Assembly (NCBI GenBank): GCA_963739385.1
Contig: CAVUAI010000030.1
Coordinates: 124,001 to 188,000, forward strand
DNA: 64,000 nucleotides
Source of the DNA: VAZQ01 sp963739385
Lineage (GTDB): Bacteria; Pseudomonadota; Alphaproteobacteria; Rhizobiales; Xanthobacteraceae
Direction: 5' to 3'
Shown one piece after another: positions 54,893 to 63,607 of the stretch. The notes beneath the pieces are model-generated. The model did no database searches, was not told where the DNA came from, and saw only the letters and a list, made by a program, of their open reading frames with translations. Made by a program: the position numbers and the translations under genes. Numbering within the stretch: the first letter of the stretch is position 1; every line of letters begins with the position of its first letter.

Positions 54893-55627
54893 ATGTCGAT
54901 GGCAGGGGGCAAGCCGCCGGCGGAGCGGGTTCGGGACAGGTTGTCCCTGCTTCGCAACCATCCATTGTTTCAGGACCTCCCACCCGCGGTGATCGAGCAT
55001 CTCGGGTCCTACATGAAGACGCGCAAGGTGGGACGGGGCGCCACTATCTTTGCGAAAGGCGATCCTGGCACCGGTCTGATGGGGGTGTTGTCGGGGAGCG
55101 TCAAGATCAGCGTCGCCTCGGCAGAGGGCAAGGACATCGTCCTCAACATTTTTCGTGAGGGAGAGATTTTCGGGGAGATCGCGCTGCTTGACGGCCGCCC
55201 GCGCACCGCGGACGCCACCGCCATGTCGGCTTGCGAGCTCGTCGTCATCGAGCGTCGTGATTTCGTTCCGTTTCTAAGCAGCCATCCCGACGTCACTCTC
55301 AAGTTCATTGAGATTCTTTGTTCACGTCTGCGCCGCACCAGCGAGCAGGTCCAGGATGTGACGTTTCTGAATCTTCCGACCCGATTGGCAAAGGCGCTGC
55401 TTGAGCTCACCTCCACCGAAGATGATGCCGCGCCGCGACGCAAAGTGGCAATTACTCAACGCGAGCTCAGTCAGATTATCGGCAGGTCCCGAGAGAGCAC
55501 CAACAAACAGTTGCGGGCGTGGTCAAAGCGCGGATGGATCCGACTTGAGCGAGGAGGTGTCAGTGTGCTGGCGCCGGGCAAGCTTGCCGCAATCGCCGCG
55601 GAGGGATCGGAACTCGATGCGTCTTGA
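54893..55627 (+). CDS. Crp/Fnr-family transcriptional regulator (Crp-type recognition helix)
   Basis: A 244-residue regulator. The start at 54893 has GAGGAGG upstream. The N-terminal cyclic-nucleotide-binding domain (25-145) keeps the phosphate cassette FGEIALLDGRPRTADATA (93-110) with Glu and Arg-Thr in the places of E. coli Glu72 and Arg82-Ser83, so cyclic nucleotide binding is plausible. No N-terminal Fnr-type cysteines. The recognition helix reads GRSRESTNKQLRAW (197-210), keeping Arg-Glu of Crp (Arg180-Glu181) and Lys205 in place of Arg185, which predicts GTGA recognition. Four GTGA-N6-TCAC-type sites lie within 2.2 kb, each upstream of a neighbouring gene. Confidence 0.92.
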   Translation: MSMAGGKPPAERVRDRLSLLRNHPLFQDLPPAVIEHLGSYMKTRKVGRGATIFAKGDPGTGLMGVLSGSVKISVASAEGKDIVLNIFREGEIFGEIALLDGRPRTADATAMSACELVVIERRDFVPFLSSHPDVTLKFIEILCSRLRRTSEQVQDVTFLNLPTRLAKALLELTSTEDDAAPRRKVAITQRELSQIIGRSRESTNKQLRAWSKRGWIRLERGGVSVLAPGKLAAIAAEGSELDAS

Positions 55628-55725
55628 TCGCGGCTGGCGAATGCTCGGCGATCGGTCGCGCTGAAGGGGGTTGGAAGAGTACACTGCTGGACGCCGCCGG
55701 GGCGCGACGTTGGACACCGGGGCAC

Positions 55726-55953
55726 TCAGGCTAGCTTGTCGTATTCTGTCCGAACAACTGCTTCGATGATTGCTTCGGCATCCGCGTTCCAGTGCCGTGC
55801 TCCGCAGCGGTCGCAGCGACCGACAGGGACCGTGGCCCGACAGAACACGTATCCTTTGTCGGTCCATTGCCGGAATGCGATTTGCTGGCTGTGTCGAGCG
55901 ACAAGACCTTTCTTGCAAAAATCGCAATCCTGGACGTCATGTGGGTCGGACAT
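55726..55953 (-). CDS. Small zinc-ribbon protein (YgiT/MqsA-N-like)
   Basis: A 75-residue protein with two CxxC knuckles, C10-DF-C13 and C47-DR-C50, plus Cys38. The pattern resembles the zinc-binding N-terminal domain of MqsA/YgiT antitoxins, but the DNA-binding C-terminal half is absent and no toxin gene is adjacent. The start at 55953 is preferred over an upstream ATG because the upstream part covers the Crp-like palindrome at 56013-56028. Unknown function. Confidence 0.65.
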   Translation of the reverse strand: MSDPHDVQDCDFCKKGLVARHSQQIAFRQWTDKGYVFCRATVPVGRCDRCGARHWNADAEAIIEAVVRTEYDKLA

Positions 55954-56012
55954 TGGTCCCAACCGACCGTTAATTGTGGAGAGACAGGGTTGCATGATGT
56001 TCCGTCGGCAAG

Positions 56013-56028
56013 TGTGAGCTAGTTCACA
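56013..56028. promoter_or_regulatory. Perfect Crp-type site (TGTGA-GCTAGT-TCACA)
   Basis: GTGTGA/TCACAC arms are perfect over six bases with a six-base spacer. Lies 60-75 bp upstream of the zinc-ribbon gene (start 55953). Confidence 0.65.
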
Positions 56029-56151
56029 CAATGATCTGGATGATTTAGGGGGCCGCAGTAATCGATAGCGGAGGACCGTGGCGGCGCCAGCGCGTCAGGA
56101 GAGGACGCATGGCGTAACACCGGTGAATGCACATGCGTAACCTTTCAATGG

Positions 56152-56766
56152 CTAGGAGCATGCCCCCACAACGCCTTCAGCTTCGAGCAGTTCCGAAAGT
56201 TTCCTGCGCGCGTAGAACATCCGGGTTTTGACGGTATTGCCGGGAATACCGACGATCCCGGCCACCTCGTGCACGGATTTTTCGTGATAGTAGACGAGGT
56301 CGATGATCTCCCGGTGCTCCTGCGACAGACGCATCAAACACCTGCGCAGTATCTCGCCGCGATGTTTGATCTCGAAGGCGACTTCCGGATCATCCGCCGG
56401 ATCGACCATTTCCGCCCCTGCCTCCTCGGACGACGGCTCTGAGCGCCGCCGCAATTCGCCAAGCGCCTTATAGCGGGCAATGGCCAGGAGCCAGGTTGTG
56501 ACAGTGGAGCGCCCCTCGAACCGATTCGCGTGCCGCCATGCGCTGAGGAACACTTCGCTGGTCAAATCCTCGGCAAGGGCATTATTGCCGACCAACCGCA
56601 GGACGTAGCGGTAAATCCGCGTTTGGTGTCGCGCAAACAGGACCTGCATCGCGAGTCTGTTGCCGGCGGCCACCTTTCCGATCAGTGCCTCATCCGAACT
56701 TCGCACTCTGGGCGGCGGGAGCGCCGCCGAAGCGTAGCGGCTGGACCCGGCAATTTCGTTGCGCAT
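56152..56766 (-). CDS. ECF-family RNA polymerase sigma factor
   Basis: A 204-residue sigma-70 of the extracytoplasmic function type. The start at 56766 follows GGGGAG. Region 2 includes LFARHQTRIYRYVLRLVGNN and LAEDLTSEVFLSAWRHANRF; region 4 has LSQEHREIIDLVYYHEKSVH and GIVGIPGNTVKTRMFYARRK. An N-terminal extension of about 25 residues precedes region 2. No anti-sigma gene follows, which is unusual for ECF factors, so control may be transcriptional, consistent with the Crp-like palindrome 61-76 bp upstream. Confidence 0.92.
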   Translation of the reverse strand: MRNEIAGSSRYASAALPPPRVRSSDEALIGKVAAGNRLAMQVLFARHQTRIYRYVLRLVGNNALAEDLTSEVFLSAWRHANRFEGRSTVTTWLLAIARYKALGELRRRSEPSSEEAGAEMVDPADDPEVAFEIKHRGEILRRCLMRLSQEHREIIDLVYYHEKSVHEVAGIVGIPGNTVKTRMFYARRKLSELLEAEGVVGACS

Positions 56767-57204
56767 TGGGTAGCTCCCCTGGCTCCGATCTACCAATTTG
56801 ACTAGACCGGGCGGTCGCTAACCTTCTGTTAACCACTTCACACTGGCCGTACTTTTCTCGCCCGCGCTGTGGAAGGCCTGAACAGAAACGCGGTAAGCCG
56901 CCTTCTCGGCCACCCTCGCGCTGCCGCGGCGCTGGTGACGTGGACGGCGCAAGCGTGGTTCTTGGCCCTGCATTGGTAACAAGGAAAGCACGCAAGGTTG
57001 GCGCCCTGAGCATACCCCTCTGCTTTCGTTGAGGCCGCCAATGCGCAAGCGCGGGACGCGCGCCGCCGCGAGGTAGCGCACGCAGGCGGCGAAGCGGCGC
57101 CATCGTGCGCGGCCCGCGCCTTTGCGCATGTCGGCCGCTCGGCCTAGACTGGGCGAACAAACAGTGCTGTCGGACCTGCAATACGGCAGCCGAGGGAGGA
57201 CAGA
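56767..57204. other. 438-bp divergent intergenic region
   Basis: Between the ECF sigma gene and the Tat-exported binding-protein gene. No supported gene; a short frame at 56838-57041 has several cysteines but no start signal or family likeness. It contains the Crp-like site at 56827-56842. Confidence 0.5.
56827..56842. promoter_or_regulatory. Crp-like site (TGTTA-ACCACT-TCACA), one mismatch
   Basis: One mismatch in the first arm. The 14-bp core GTTAACCACTTCAC matches that of the site at 54428-54443 in 12 of 14 positions, including most of the spacer. Lies 61-76 bp upstream of the ECF sigma start. Confidence 0.55.
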
Positions 57205-58422
57205 ATGACGAAATCGCGCGCGCTGACGCGGCGGATCTCTCGCCGCGGGTTCATGGCCGGCACCGCCGGCGCCGGGGTTGCGCTCGCGTCCAATCTTGCC
57301 GCGCCAGGCACCCGGGCGCAGACACGTGCCCCAATCCGGCTCGGCAACCTCAATTCCTTTACTGGTGCCATCGCTTACGCCGCCGAGAACAACCTCAACG
57401 GGATGAGCCTTTATTTCGATAGCATCGGCTGGACGATCGCGGGCCGCAAGATCGAGATCATCAAAGAGGACGACCAGTTCAATCCGCAGGTCGGATTGCA
57501 GAAAGCGAAGAAGCTGGTCGAAAGCGACAAGGTCGACATGATCGTCGGGGTGCAGGCGAGCAACGTCGCGCTCGCGGTGCTCAACTACGCCAAGCAACAG
57601 AAGGCCTTCTACGTCGTTTCCGGCGCCGGCACCGACGCTATCACTTGGGATCGTTACCCCTATCTTTTTCGCACGTCGATCTCCGCCTATCAGTTGAGCA
57701 CCCCGATGGCGAACTGGGTGTATGACAACCTGGGCAAGGAAATCGTAACTACCGCATCCGACTATGCCGGCGGCCGCGACGTCATCGCGCAATTCAAGGG
57801 GCCCTATGTTGCGCGCGGCGGCAAGGTGCTCAAGGAAATCTGGCCGCCGCTGGGGACCACCGATTTCAGTCCCTACTTGATCGACATCAAGTCGATCAAC
57901 CCGCCGGTCACCTACGATTTCATGCCGGGTGCCGACGCCATCCGCTTCATCCAGCAATATCACGAGTTCGGCTTGAAGGAGAAAATGCCACTCACCGGCT
58001 TCACGATCATCAATTCGCTCACCATCAGCGCCCTCGGCAAGACCGCGCTTGGCGTCATTTCCGCCACCACCTATACGGACACCGTCGACAACCCCGAGAG
58101 CCGGAAATTCGTCGCCGATTATCAAGCCAAGTACAAGGCGCTGCCCGATATCTTCTCCGACTACGGTTACGTCGCGGCGCGCGCCGTCCACGAGGCGTTG
58201 AAGGCGACCGATGGCGAAACGGCCAACAAGGATAAGCTCGCCGAGGCGATGACCAAGGTTCAGTTCAATGCGCCGCGCGGTCCCTTCCGGATGGATCCGG
58301 TCGTGCACAATCCCATTCAGGACATCTACATCTGTCAGGTGGTGGAGAGCCAAGGAAAGGTCACCAGCAAGGTTCTCGCCACGTTCAAGGACGTGCAGGA
58401 TCCCGGCAAGAAGATCTACTGA
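57205..58422 (+). CDS. livK: Tat-exported ABC substrate-binding protein (branched-chain amino acid type)
   Basis: A 405-residue type I binding protein with a twin-arginine signal (ISRRGFMAGTAGAGVALASN, residues 11-30). Mature domain begins IRLGNLNSFTGAIAYAAENN. Central motifs KKLVESDKVDMIVGVQASNV and FYVVSGAGTDAIT are those of the aliphatic amide/aromatic acid subgroup. Tat export in place of Sec is typical for this subgroup. First gene of a five- or six-gene plus-strand transport unit. Confidence 0.9.
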   Translation: MTKSRALTRRISRRGFMAGTAGAGVALASNLAAPGTRAQTRAPIRLGNLNSFTGAIAYAAENNLNGMSLYFDSIGWTIAGRKIEIIKEDDQFNPQVGLQKAKKLVESDKVDMIVGVQASNVALAVLNYAKQQKAFYVVSGAGTDAITWDRYPYLFRTSISAYQLSTPMANWVYDNLGKEIVTTASDYAGGRDVIAQFKGPYVARGGKVLKEIWPPLGTTDFSPYLIDIKSINPPVTYDFMPGADAIRFIQQYHEFGLKEKMPLTGFTIINSLTISALGKTALGVISATTYTDTVDNPESRKFVADYQAKYKALPDIFSDYGYVAARAVHEALKATDGETANKDKLAEAMTKVQFNAPRGPFRMDPVVHNPIQDIYICQVVESQGKVTSKVLATFKDVQDPGKKIY

Positions 58423-58472
58423 TCGATCATCCCGGATCGCAGAGCCGCCGATGAGGCCAGGGTGAGCGGCGC

Positions 58473-60314
58473 ATGGAGTTCCTTGCCGCCCAGCTCCTGA
58501 ACGGGCTTGTCTACGGTGTGCTGCTGTTTCTGATGGCGGCAGGCCTCTCGCTCATCTTTGGATTGATGAACGTTGTGAGCCTCGCGCATGGCTCCTTCTT
58601 CATGCTGGGTGCGTTTTTCGGACTTTCGATCTTCCAGTTCACGGGGAGCTTCTGGCTCGCACTCGTGCTTGCGCCTGTTCCAGTCGCGCTGCTGGGGATC
58701 GCGATGGAGGTGTTGTTCATGCGGCCGCTCTACAAGCGCGGCCACATGGACCAGGTCCTGCTGACCTTCGGTTTCACCTTCGTGTTTTTCGACCTGGTGC
58801 AATCGGTTTGGGGGCGGGTGATCGTCCGGCTGCCGGCGCCGGAAATCCTGCAGGGCTCGACCCAGATCGGTCTCGGCGTGTTCTCGACCTATCGGCTGTT
58901 CCTGATTGGTCTGGGCTTTGCGATCGCATTGCTGCTGTGGCTCTTCCTCGAGCGCAGCCGCATCGGCGCCATGGTGCGGGCTGGCGTCGACGACGCCGCC
59001 ATGGCGGCGGGACTGGGTGGCAACATTCCTGCGCTGTTCACCGGCATATTCGGTGCCGGCGTGGCGCTCGCCGCGCTTGGCGGCGTGGCCGCTGGTCCCG
59101 TGCTCGGACTCTATCCCGGCATGGATACCGAGATCCTCATCCCGGCTTTCATCGTCATTGTGATCGGCGGCATGGGAAGCCTGCGCGGCGCTTTCATCGG
59201 AAGCCTGCTCATCGGCGAGGCCGACACCTTCGGCAAGGCCTATTTCCCGAGCCTTGCTCTGTTCCTGATCTATCTTGTGATGGCGCTCGTCCTTCTGGTG
59301 CGGCCGCAGGGCCTGTTCGGCATCAAATATGTCGGTGTGACGGCCGCGCCGGCCGTCACCGCCGTGAGCATGCCAGCCACGAAAGAATCGCTGGCGGCAG
59401 GGCTCTTGGTGATGGTGGCGATGATCATCTTCCCTTTTCTGGTCACGGATTACCCGCGCGCGCTGGTCGCCGAGATCTATATCTTCGCGATATTCGCCAT
59501 GAGCCTCGATCTGCTGCTCGGGTTCACGGGATTGATGTCGCTTGGACACGCCGCGTTCTTCGGCCTCGGAGCCTACGCAGTGGCGATCGTCGGGGCCCTG
59601 CTGGGCATGAGCGCCTGGCTCGGCCTGCTGGCCGGTGTGGTCGTCGCCGCCGGTGGTGCGGCGCTGATCGGTTTTTTCTGCGTGCGCACCAGCGGGATTC
59701 CGTTCCTCATGCTGACACTTGCCTTCTCGCAGCTTGTTTTTTCGGTCGCGCTGAAGTGGCGGGACGTCACCGGCGGGTCGGACGGCATGGCGATCGCTGA
59801 AAAGCCGGCACTACTCGGCTTCGATCTGTCGGATTCACTCGCCATGTATTTCATGACCCTGGCGTTTTTCCTGCTGTCCTATTGGGCGCTGCGGCGCCTC
59901 CTCAACGCTCCGCTCGGGCACGTTTTCGTCGGCATTCGCGAGAACGAGTCGCGCATGCTGGCCATCGGCTATCCTACGCGCGCGTACAAGCTCCTGTCGT
60001 TCACCATTGCGGGCGGGTTTGCAGGACTGGCCGGCGGGCTTTATGCGATATTCAACAGCTTCATCTCGCCGGATGCGATCTACTGGACCGCCTCCGGCGA
60101 CATTCTGATCATGACCATGCTCGGCGGTGCCGGCACCTTGATCGGGCCGGCAATCGGTGCCGGTGTCTTTCTCCTGATGAAGAACGTCGTGAGTTCCTAC
60201 AGCGAGCATTGGCTCGCCATCATCGGCGTCATCTTCATCTGCTGCGTGCTGTTCTTCCCCGGCGGCATTTGGGGCGCGCTCCGGCAAATCCGGTTACGTG
60301 GGCAAAAACCATGA
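58473..60314 (+). CDS. Fused LivH-LivM ABC permease
   Basis: A 613-residue protein combining both permeases of a HAAT transporter. Residues 1-285 are LivH (LLFLMAAGLSLIFGLMNVVS; RAGVDDAAMAAGLGGNIPAL). Residues 310-613 are LivM (GFTGLMSLGHAAFFGLGAYA; VGIRENESRMLAIGYPTRAY). The linker lies near residues 286-310. Overlaps livG by 4 bp. Compare the unfused livH and livM at 27450-29361. Confidence 0.92.
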   Translation: MEFLAAQLLNGLVYGVLLFLMAAGLSLIFGLMNVVSLAHGSFFMLGAFFGLSIFQFTGSFWLALVLAPVPVALLGIAMEVLFMRPLYKRGHMDQVLLTFGFTFVFFDLVQSVWGRVIVRLPAPEILQGSTQIGLGVFSTYRLFLIGLGFAIALLLWLFLERSRIGAMVRAGVDDAAMAAGLGGNIPALFTGIFGAGVALAALGGVAAGPVLGLYPGMDTEILIPAFIVIVIGGMGSLRGAFIGSLLIGEADTFGKAYFPSLALFLIYLVMALVLLVRPQGLFGIKYVGVTAAPAVTAVSMPATKESLAAGLLVMVAMIIFPFLVTDYPRALVAEIYIFAIFAMSLDLLLGFTGLMSLGHAAFFGLGAYAVAIVGALLGMSAWLGLLAGVVVAAGGAALIGFFCVRTSGIPFLMLTLAFSQLVFSVALKWRDVTGGSDGMAIAEKPALLGFDLSDSLAMYFMTLAFFLLSYWALRRLLNAPLGHVFVGIRENESRMLAIGYPTRAYKLLSFTIAGGFAGLAGGLYAIFNSFISPDAIYWTASGDILIMTMLGGAGTLIGPAIGAGVFLLMKNVVSSYSEHWLAIIGVIFICCVLFFPGGIWGALRQIRLRGQKP

Positions 60315-61054
60315 GCGTGCTGCGCACAGATCATCTGTGCCGTTCGTTCGGGAGCCTCGTCGTCACCCGCGACGTGAATCTCACCCTCGAGGCGGGCGAC
60401 CGTCACGTCGTCATCGGCCCAAATGGCGCCGGCAAGACCAGCCTCATCAACCAGATCGGCGGTCAGCTCGCGCCCAGCAGCGGCCGCATTTTCGTGAAGG
60501 AGACCGACATTACCGGCTGGTCGCCGAACCACATCAGCCGCATTGGAGTGGCGCGCACCTTTCAACGTAACAACCTGTTTCAGAATCTCAGCGTGGTCGA
60601 GAACCTGCGGCTGGCAGTGCAGGCGCGGCGCGGCAACTCGCTCAACGGCTTCACGCCGGTTGGGCGTCTGCACGACCTCCTCGCGCGCGCCGAGGGTCTG
60701 ATGGAGCAGGTGCATCTCGGTACGGACGGTGCGCGCCTCGCCCGCAATCTATCCTATGGCGAGCAACGGCAGCTTGAAATCGGGATCGCGCTGGCGGGCG
60801 AGCCCGACCTTCTGCTGCTGGACGAGCCGACCTCGGGCATGTCTCCGGCCGAGACCACCCGCATGATCGACCTCATCGCCCGCCTTCCGCGCTCGCTCTC
60901 GATCCTCATGATCGAGCACGACATGAAGGTCGTGTTCTCGGTCGCCGACCGCATTACCGTGCTGTACTACGGGGAAGTACTGGCCTCCGGAACGCCAGCC
61001 GCAATCCAGGCGAACGACCGCGTTCGCGAGGTCTATCTCGGGATGGCCCACTGA
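60311..61054 (+). CDS. livG: ABC transporter ATP-binding protein LivG
   Basis: A 247-residue ATPase. Walker A GPNGAGKTSLIN, signature LSYGEQRQLEIGIALA, Walker B LLLLDEPTSGM, H-loop LMIEHDMKVVF. ATGA overlap with the fused permease gene; its TGA shares one base with the livF start. Confidence 0.93.
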   Translation: MSVLRTDHLCRSFGSLVVTRDVNLTLEAGDRHVVIGPNGAGKTSLINQIGGQLAPSSGRIFVKETDITGWSPNHISRIGVARTFQRNNLFQNLSVVENLRLAVQARRGNSLNGFTPVGRLHDLLARAEGLMEQVHLGTDGARLARNLSYGEQRQLEIGIALAGEPDLLLLDEPTSGMSPAETTRMIDLIARLPRSLSILMIEHDMKVVFSVADRITVLYYGEVLASGTPAAIQANDRVREVYLGMAH

Positions 61055-61749
61055 TGCTCGCTCTCGAGAACGTCAATGCCTATTACGGCGACAGCCATAT
61101 CCTGCACGGCGTCTCGCTCACCGTGAAGGACGGGGAGGTGGTCTGCCTGCTTGGCCGCAATGGCGCCGGCAAAACCACGACAATCCTCACCATCATGGGC
61201 TATCTCAAGCCGCGCCCTGGTCGCATCCAGTATCGTGGGCGAGACATTGCGGCGCTCCCGCCCTACGCGGTGGCCCGGCTCGGTTTCGGCTTCGTGCCGC
61301 AGGAGCGCGGCATTTTCCCCAGCCTCAGCGTGCGTGAGAACCTCACCGTCTTCGCCCGCAGCCGCCGCGAGGGCCGGTGGACGCTCGCGCGCATCTTCGA
61401 GCTGTTTCCAAACCTGCGTGCGCGTGAGCGAAATCTCGGCTTCCAGCTCTCGGGCGGTGAGCAGCAGATGCTGTCCATCGCGCGTGCGCTTATGCTCGAC
61501 CCTGCGTTGCTTCTGCTCGACGAGCCGTCCGAGGGGCTGGCGCCGATGATCGTGCAGGAGATCATCGAGGTGCTCATGAATCTCAAGCGCGAGGGCTTGG
61601 CCATCCTGCTGGTCGAGCAGAACCTGCGCACCGCGCTCGCCGTTGCCGACCGCCACCACGTCATGAACAAGGGAGAAATCTGTTTTACCGGCAGCTCGGC
61701 GGAACTCGAGGGTAACGAGTTCGTGCTGCGCAACTATCTCAGCGTGTAG
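61054..61749 (+). CDS. livF: ABC transporter ATP-binding protein LivF
   Basis: A 231-residue ATPase. Walker A GRNGAGKTTT, signature LSGGEQQML, Walker B LLLLDEPSEGLAP, H-loop-equivalent LLVEQNLRTALA. Starts in TGATG overlap with livG. Confidence 0.93.
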   Translation: MLALENVNAYYGDSHILHGVSLTVKDGEVVCLLGRNGAGKTTTILTIMGYLKPRPGRIQYRGRDIAALPPYAVARLGFGFVPQERGIFPSLSVRENLTVFARSRREGRWTLARIFELFPNLRARERNLGFQLSGGEQQMLSIARALMLDPALLLLDEPSEGLAPMIVQEIIEVLMNLKREGLAILLVEQNLRTALAVADRHHVMNKGEICFTGSSAELEGNEFVLRNYLSV

Positions 61750-61848
61750 TGTCGGGCGACCGGCGACGTCACCGTCCTCGCGATCGGGCAGAGCGCTTTC
61801 GATTTCAAGGATTCGCTGGGCGAAGTCCTGCGCGGCGACGTCGGCTGA
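61750..61848 (+). pseudogene. Possible 3' remnant of a gene, in frame after the livF stop
   Basis: Reading on in the livF frame past TAG gives 32 codons to a TGA, including GDVTVLAIGQSAFDFKDSLG, with about 23 of 27 codons ending in G or C from GAC at 61765. This looks coding but has no start. It could be the tail of a lost gene, or chance. Confidence 0.3.
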
Positions 61849-61933
61849 TTCGCCGCGGGATCATGCAAAGCGGTGTCTGCCGGTCACGGGTCAGTCCCAC
61901 GACGTTGCAACCTTTGACTGAACGGGAGAAAAC

Positions 61934-62401
61934 ATGGCGGAGTCGGGTTTGATCGGTGGATCACAGGCTGACCGGGAGCGCATTCTTGAGCTTCACGGCG
62001 ACTACATCGATGCCAACGCCAGCTTCGACCTGGATAAGCTCGATCCACTCTGGAGCAAGGCGCCGGAGGCCGTGTTCTTCAACCTCAATGGGCACACCTA
62101 CAAAGGGCGGGATCACTGGTTCCGGCTCTGGCGGTTCTACAAGCAGAATGTGAATTCGAGCTACTGGACGCCGTTCGATCTCGGCGGCGTGGTCTCGGAT
62201 GACATGGCGGTGGTCTGGTGCCATCGCCGCACGAGGCGCAACTGGACCGGCATAGAGCCGCCACCCACGGACATCCACTATGGCGGGGACGAATTCATGA
62301 CCCGTTCGACCATGGTGTTTCGCAAGGAGGCCGGCGATTGGCGCGTCGTGCATGCGCATTTTTCCGAGGCGGACTCGGGTGCGCGCCCCGGCGGTGTGTG
62401 A
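61934..62401 (+). CDS. NTF2-like/SnoaL-fold protein
   Basis: A 155-residue small alpha+beta barrel of the SnoaL/DUF4440-like type. The ATG follows GGGAGAAAAC. ELHGDYIDANASFDLDKLDP (residues 19-38) and the C-terminal STMVFRKEAGDWRVVHAHFS are typical. These proteins are isomerases, dehydratases or binding proteins acting on small hydrophobic compounds. It probably belongs to the transporter unit and may process its substrate; function is unknown. Confidence 0.83.
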   Translation: MAESGLIGGSQADRERILELHGDYIDANASFDLDKLDPLWSKAPEAVFFNLNGHTYKGRDHWFRLWRFYKQNVNSSYWTPFDLGGVVSDDMAVVWCHRRTRRNWTGIEPPPTDIHYGGDEFMTRSTMVFRKEAGDWRVVHAHFSEADSGARPGGV

Positions 62402-62562
62402 TGCGTTCTTCGCGCGGGCAGTGGATTTCTGCTGGCGGTCGCTCCCGCCCCTCCGGTGGACCCTCGACCCTTCCGTGGGCAGACCACAGCGCAAGGGCAT
62501 CTCAGTTACCTCCGCACTCCGGCTCTCCGCATTCGTTGCGACACCAAGGTGCGGGATAAAAC

Positions 62563-63588
62563 GTGTCGGATCTGCCGAAGCTGAGCGTACGGCTGCACGG
62601 TGGGATCGACGCCCGTCGTTGCATCGATCTTGCCAGGGCCGCCGATGCTGCCGGCTTCGATTCGATATGGTTTGCCGAGAACGCGTTCAATCGCGGCGTG
62701 CTGCCCGCGGCGTCGGCGTGCGCGGCCGCGACCGACCGAATCCGCATCGGTATCGGCGTTTTCAATCCCTACAACCGGCATCCCACACTGATTGCGATGG
62801 AGATTGGCGCGCTCGATGAATTGGCGCAGGGGCGGGCGCGGCTGGGGATCGGATCTGGGATCGCGGCCGCGACCGAGCGCATGGGGTTGAGCGCTGATCT
62901 CCCCATCGCTGCGGTGCGCGATGCGATCACGATCGTGCGTACCATGCTCACCGGCGAAGAGGTGAACTACACCGGACGAGTCTTCTCCGCGCACAAGGCG
63001 CGGCTCGAATACCGGCCGTCAAGACCGGACATGCCGTTATTGATGGCGGCGAGGGGCGAGCAGTCGCTTGCGCTGTGCGGCAAGATCGCCGACGGGCTGT
63101 TGATTTCGAACATGTGCCCGCCGGACTTCACTCGACATGCGACCCGCGTGATCGATCGCTCGGCTCGCGAGTCGGGTCGCCCGCCGCCCTGCGACGTCGT
63201 CCAGTACGTTCCGTGCGCGGTCGGACCGGATCGGGCGGCCGCCTGCGACCTCGCCAAGGCAACGATCGGCGAGATGCTGCCAGGCTTCTGGTCGCTGGCT
63301 CAGCGCGTGCCGGCGGCCAAGTCGGCACTGTTGCGATCAGGCGAGTTGTCGGAACCCGACTTCGACCTCGCGGTAGGGCGCTTGCGCGCCGGCGAGCCGC
63401 CGGCGAACGTGCTCGACGACCGCTTCATTGCGGCGTTTGCGATCGCTGGCACTGCGGAGGAGGCGCTCGTCCAGGCCCGACGCTACCGCGCGGCCGGCGC
63501 CAGCGAGCTCGCGCTCACCTTCGTCGGCCCTCGGCCGGAGGCCGACATGGAATATCTCGCCCGCGCCCTCGGACACGGTTCGAAGTGA
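62563..63588 (+). CDS. LLM-class flavin (FMN/F420)-dependent oxidoreductase
   Basis: A 341-residue luciferase-fold protein resembling methylenetetrahydromethanopterin-reductase-like enzymes. GTG start (VSDLPKLSVRLHGGIDARRC). Core: ARAADAAGFDSIWFAENAFN, IRIGIGVFNPYNRHPTLIAM and ARLGIGSGIAAATERMGLSA. MLLAARGEQ-like MPLLMAARGEQSLALCGKIA (about residues 157-176) is the second half-barrel. Whether it uses F420 or FMN cannot be told. 161 bp after the NTF2-like gene and possibly cotranscribed. Confidence 0.85.
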   Translation: MSDLPKLSVRLHGGIDARRCIDLARAADAAGFDSIWFAENAFNRGVLPAASACAAATDRIRIGIGVFNPYNRHPTLIAMEIGALDELAQGRARLGIGSGIAAATERMGLSADLPIAAVRDAITIVRTMLTGEEVNYTGRVFSAHKARLEYRPSRPDMPLLMAARGEQSLALCGKIADGLLISNMCPPDFTRHATRVIDRSARESGRPPPCDVVQYVPCAVGPDRAAACDLAKATIGEMLPGFWSLAQRVPAAKSALLRSGELSEPDFDLAVGRLRAGEPPANVLDDRFIAAFAIAGTAEEALVQARRYRAAGASELALTFVGPRPEADMEYLARALGHGSK

Positions 63589-63607
63589 AGGCGTGGACCG
63601 CTCCAAC

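Noticed and set aside
55726..55953. MqsRA-type toxin-antitoxin pair
   Set aside because: Only a zinc-ribbon half is present; there is no helix-turn-helix domain and no adjacent toxin gene.
56838..57041. 67-codon frame rich in cysteine upstream of the binding-protein gene
   Set aside because: No ribosome site, no family resemblance, and it overlaps the sigma-factor promoter region.
56818..58353. 511-codon minus-strand open frame opposite the binding protein gene
   Set aside because: The plus strand encodes a clear Tat-exported binding protein; the minus frame has low-complexity shadow composition and no domain.
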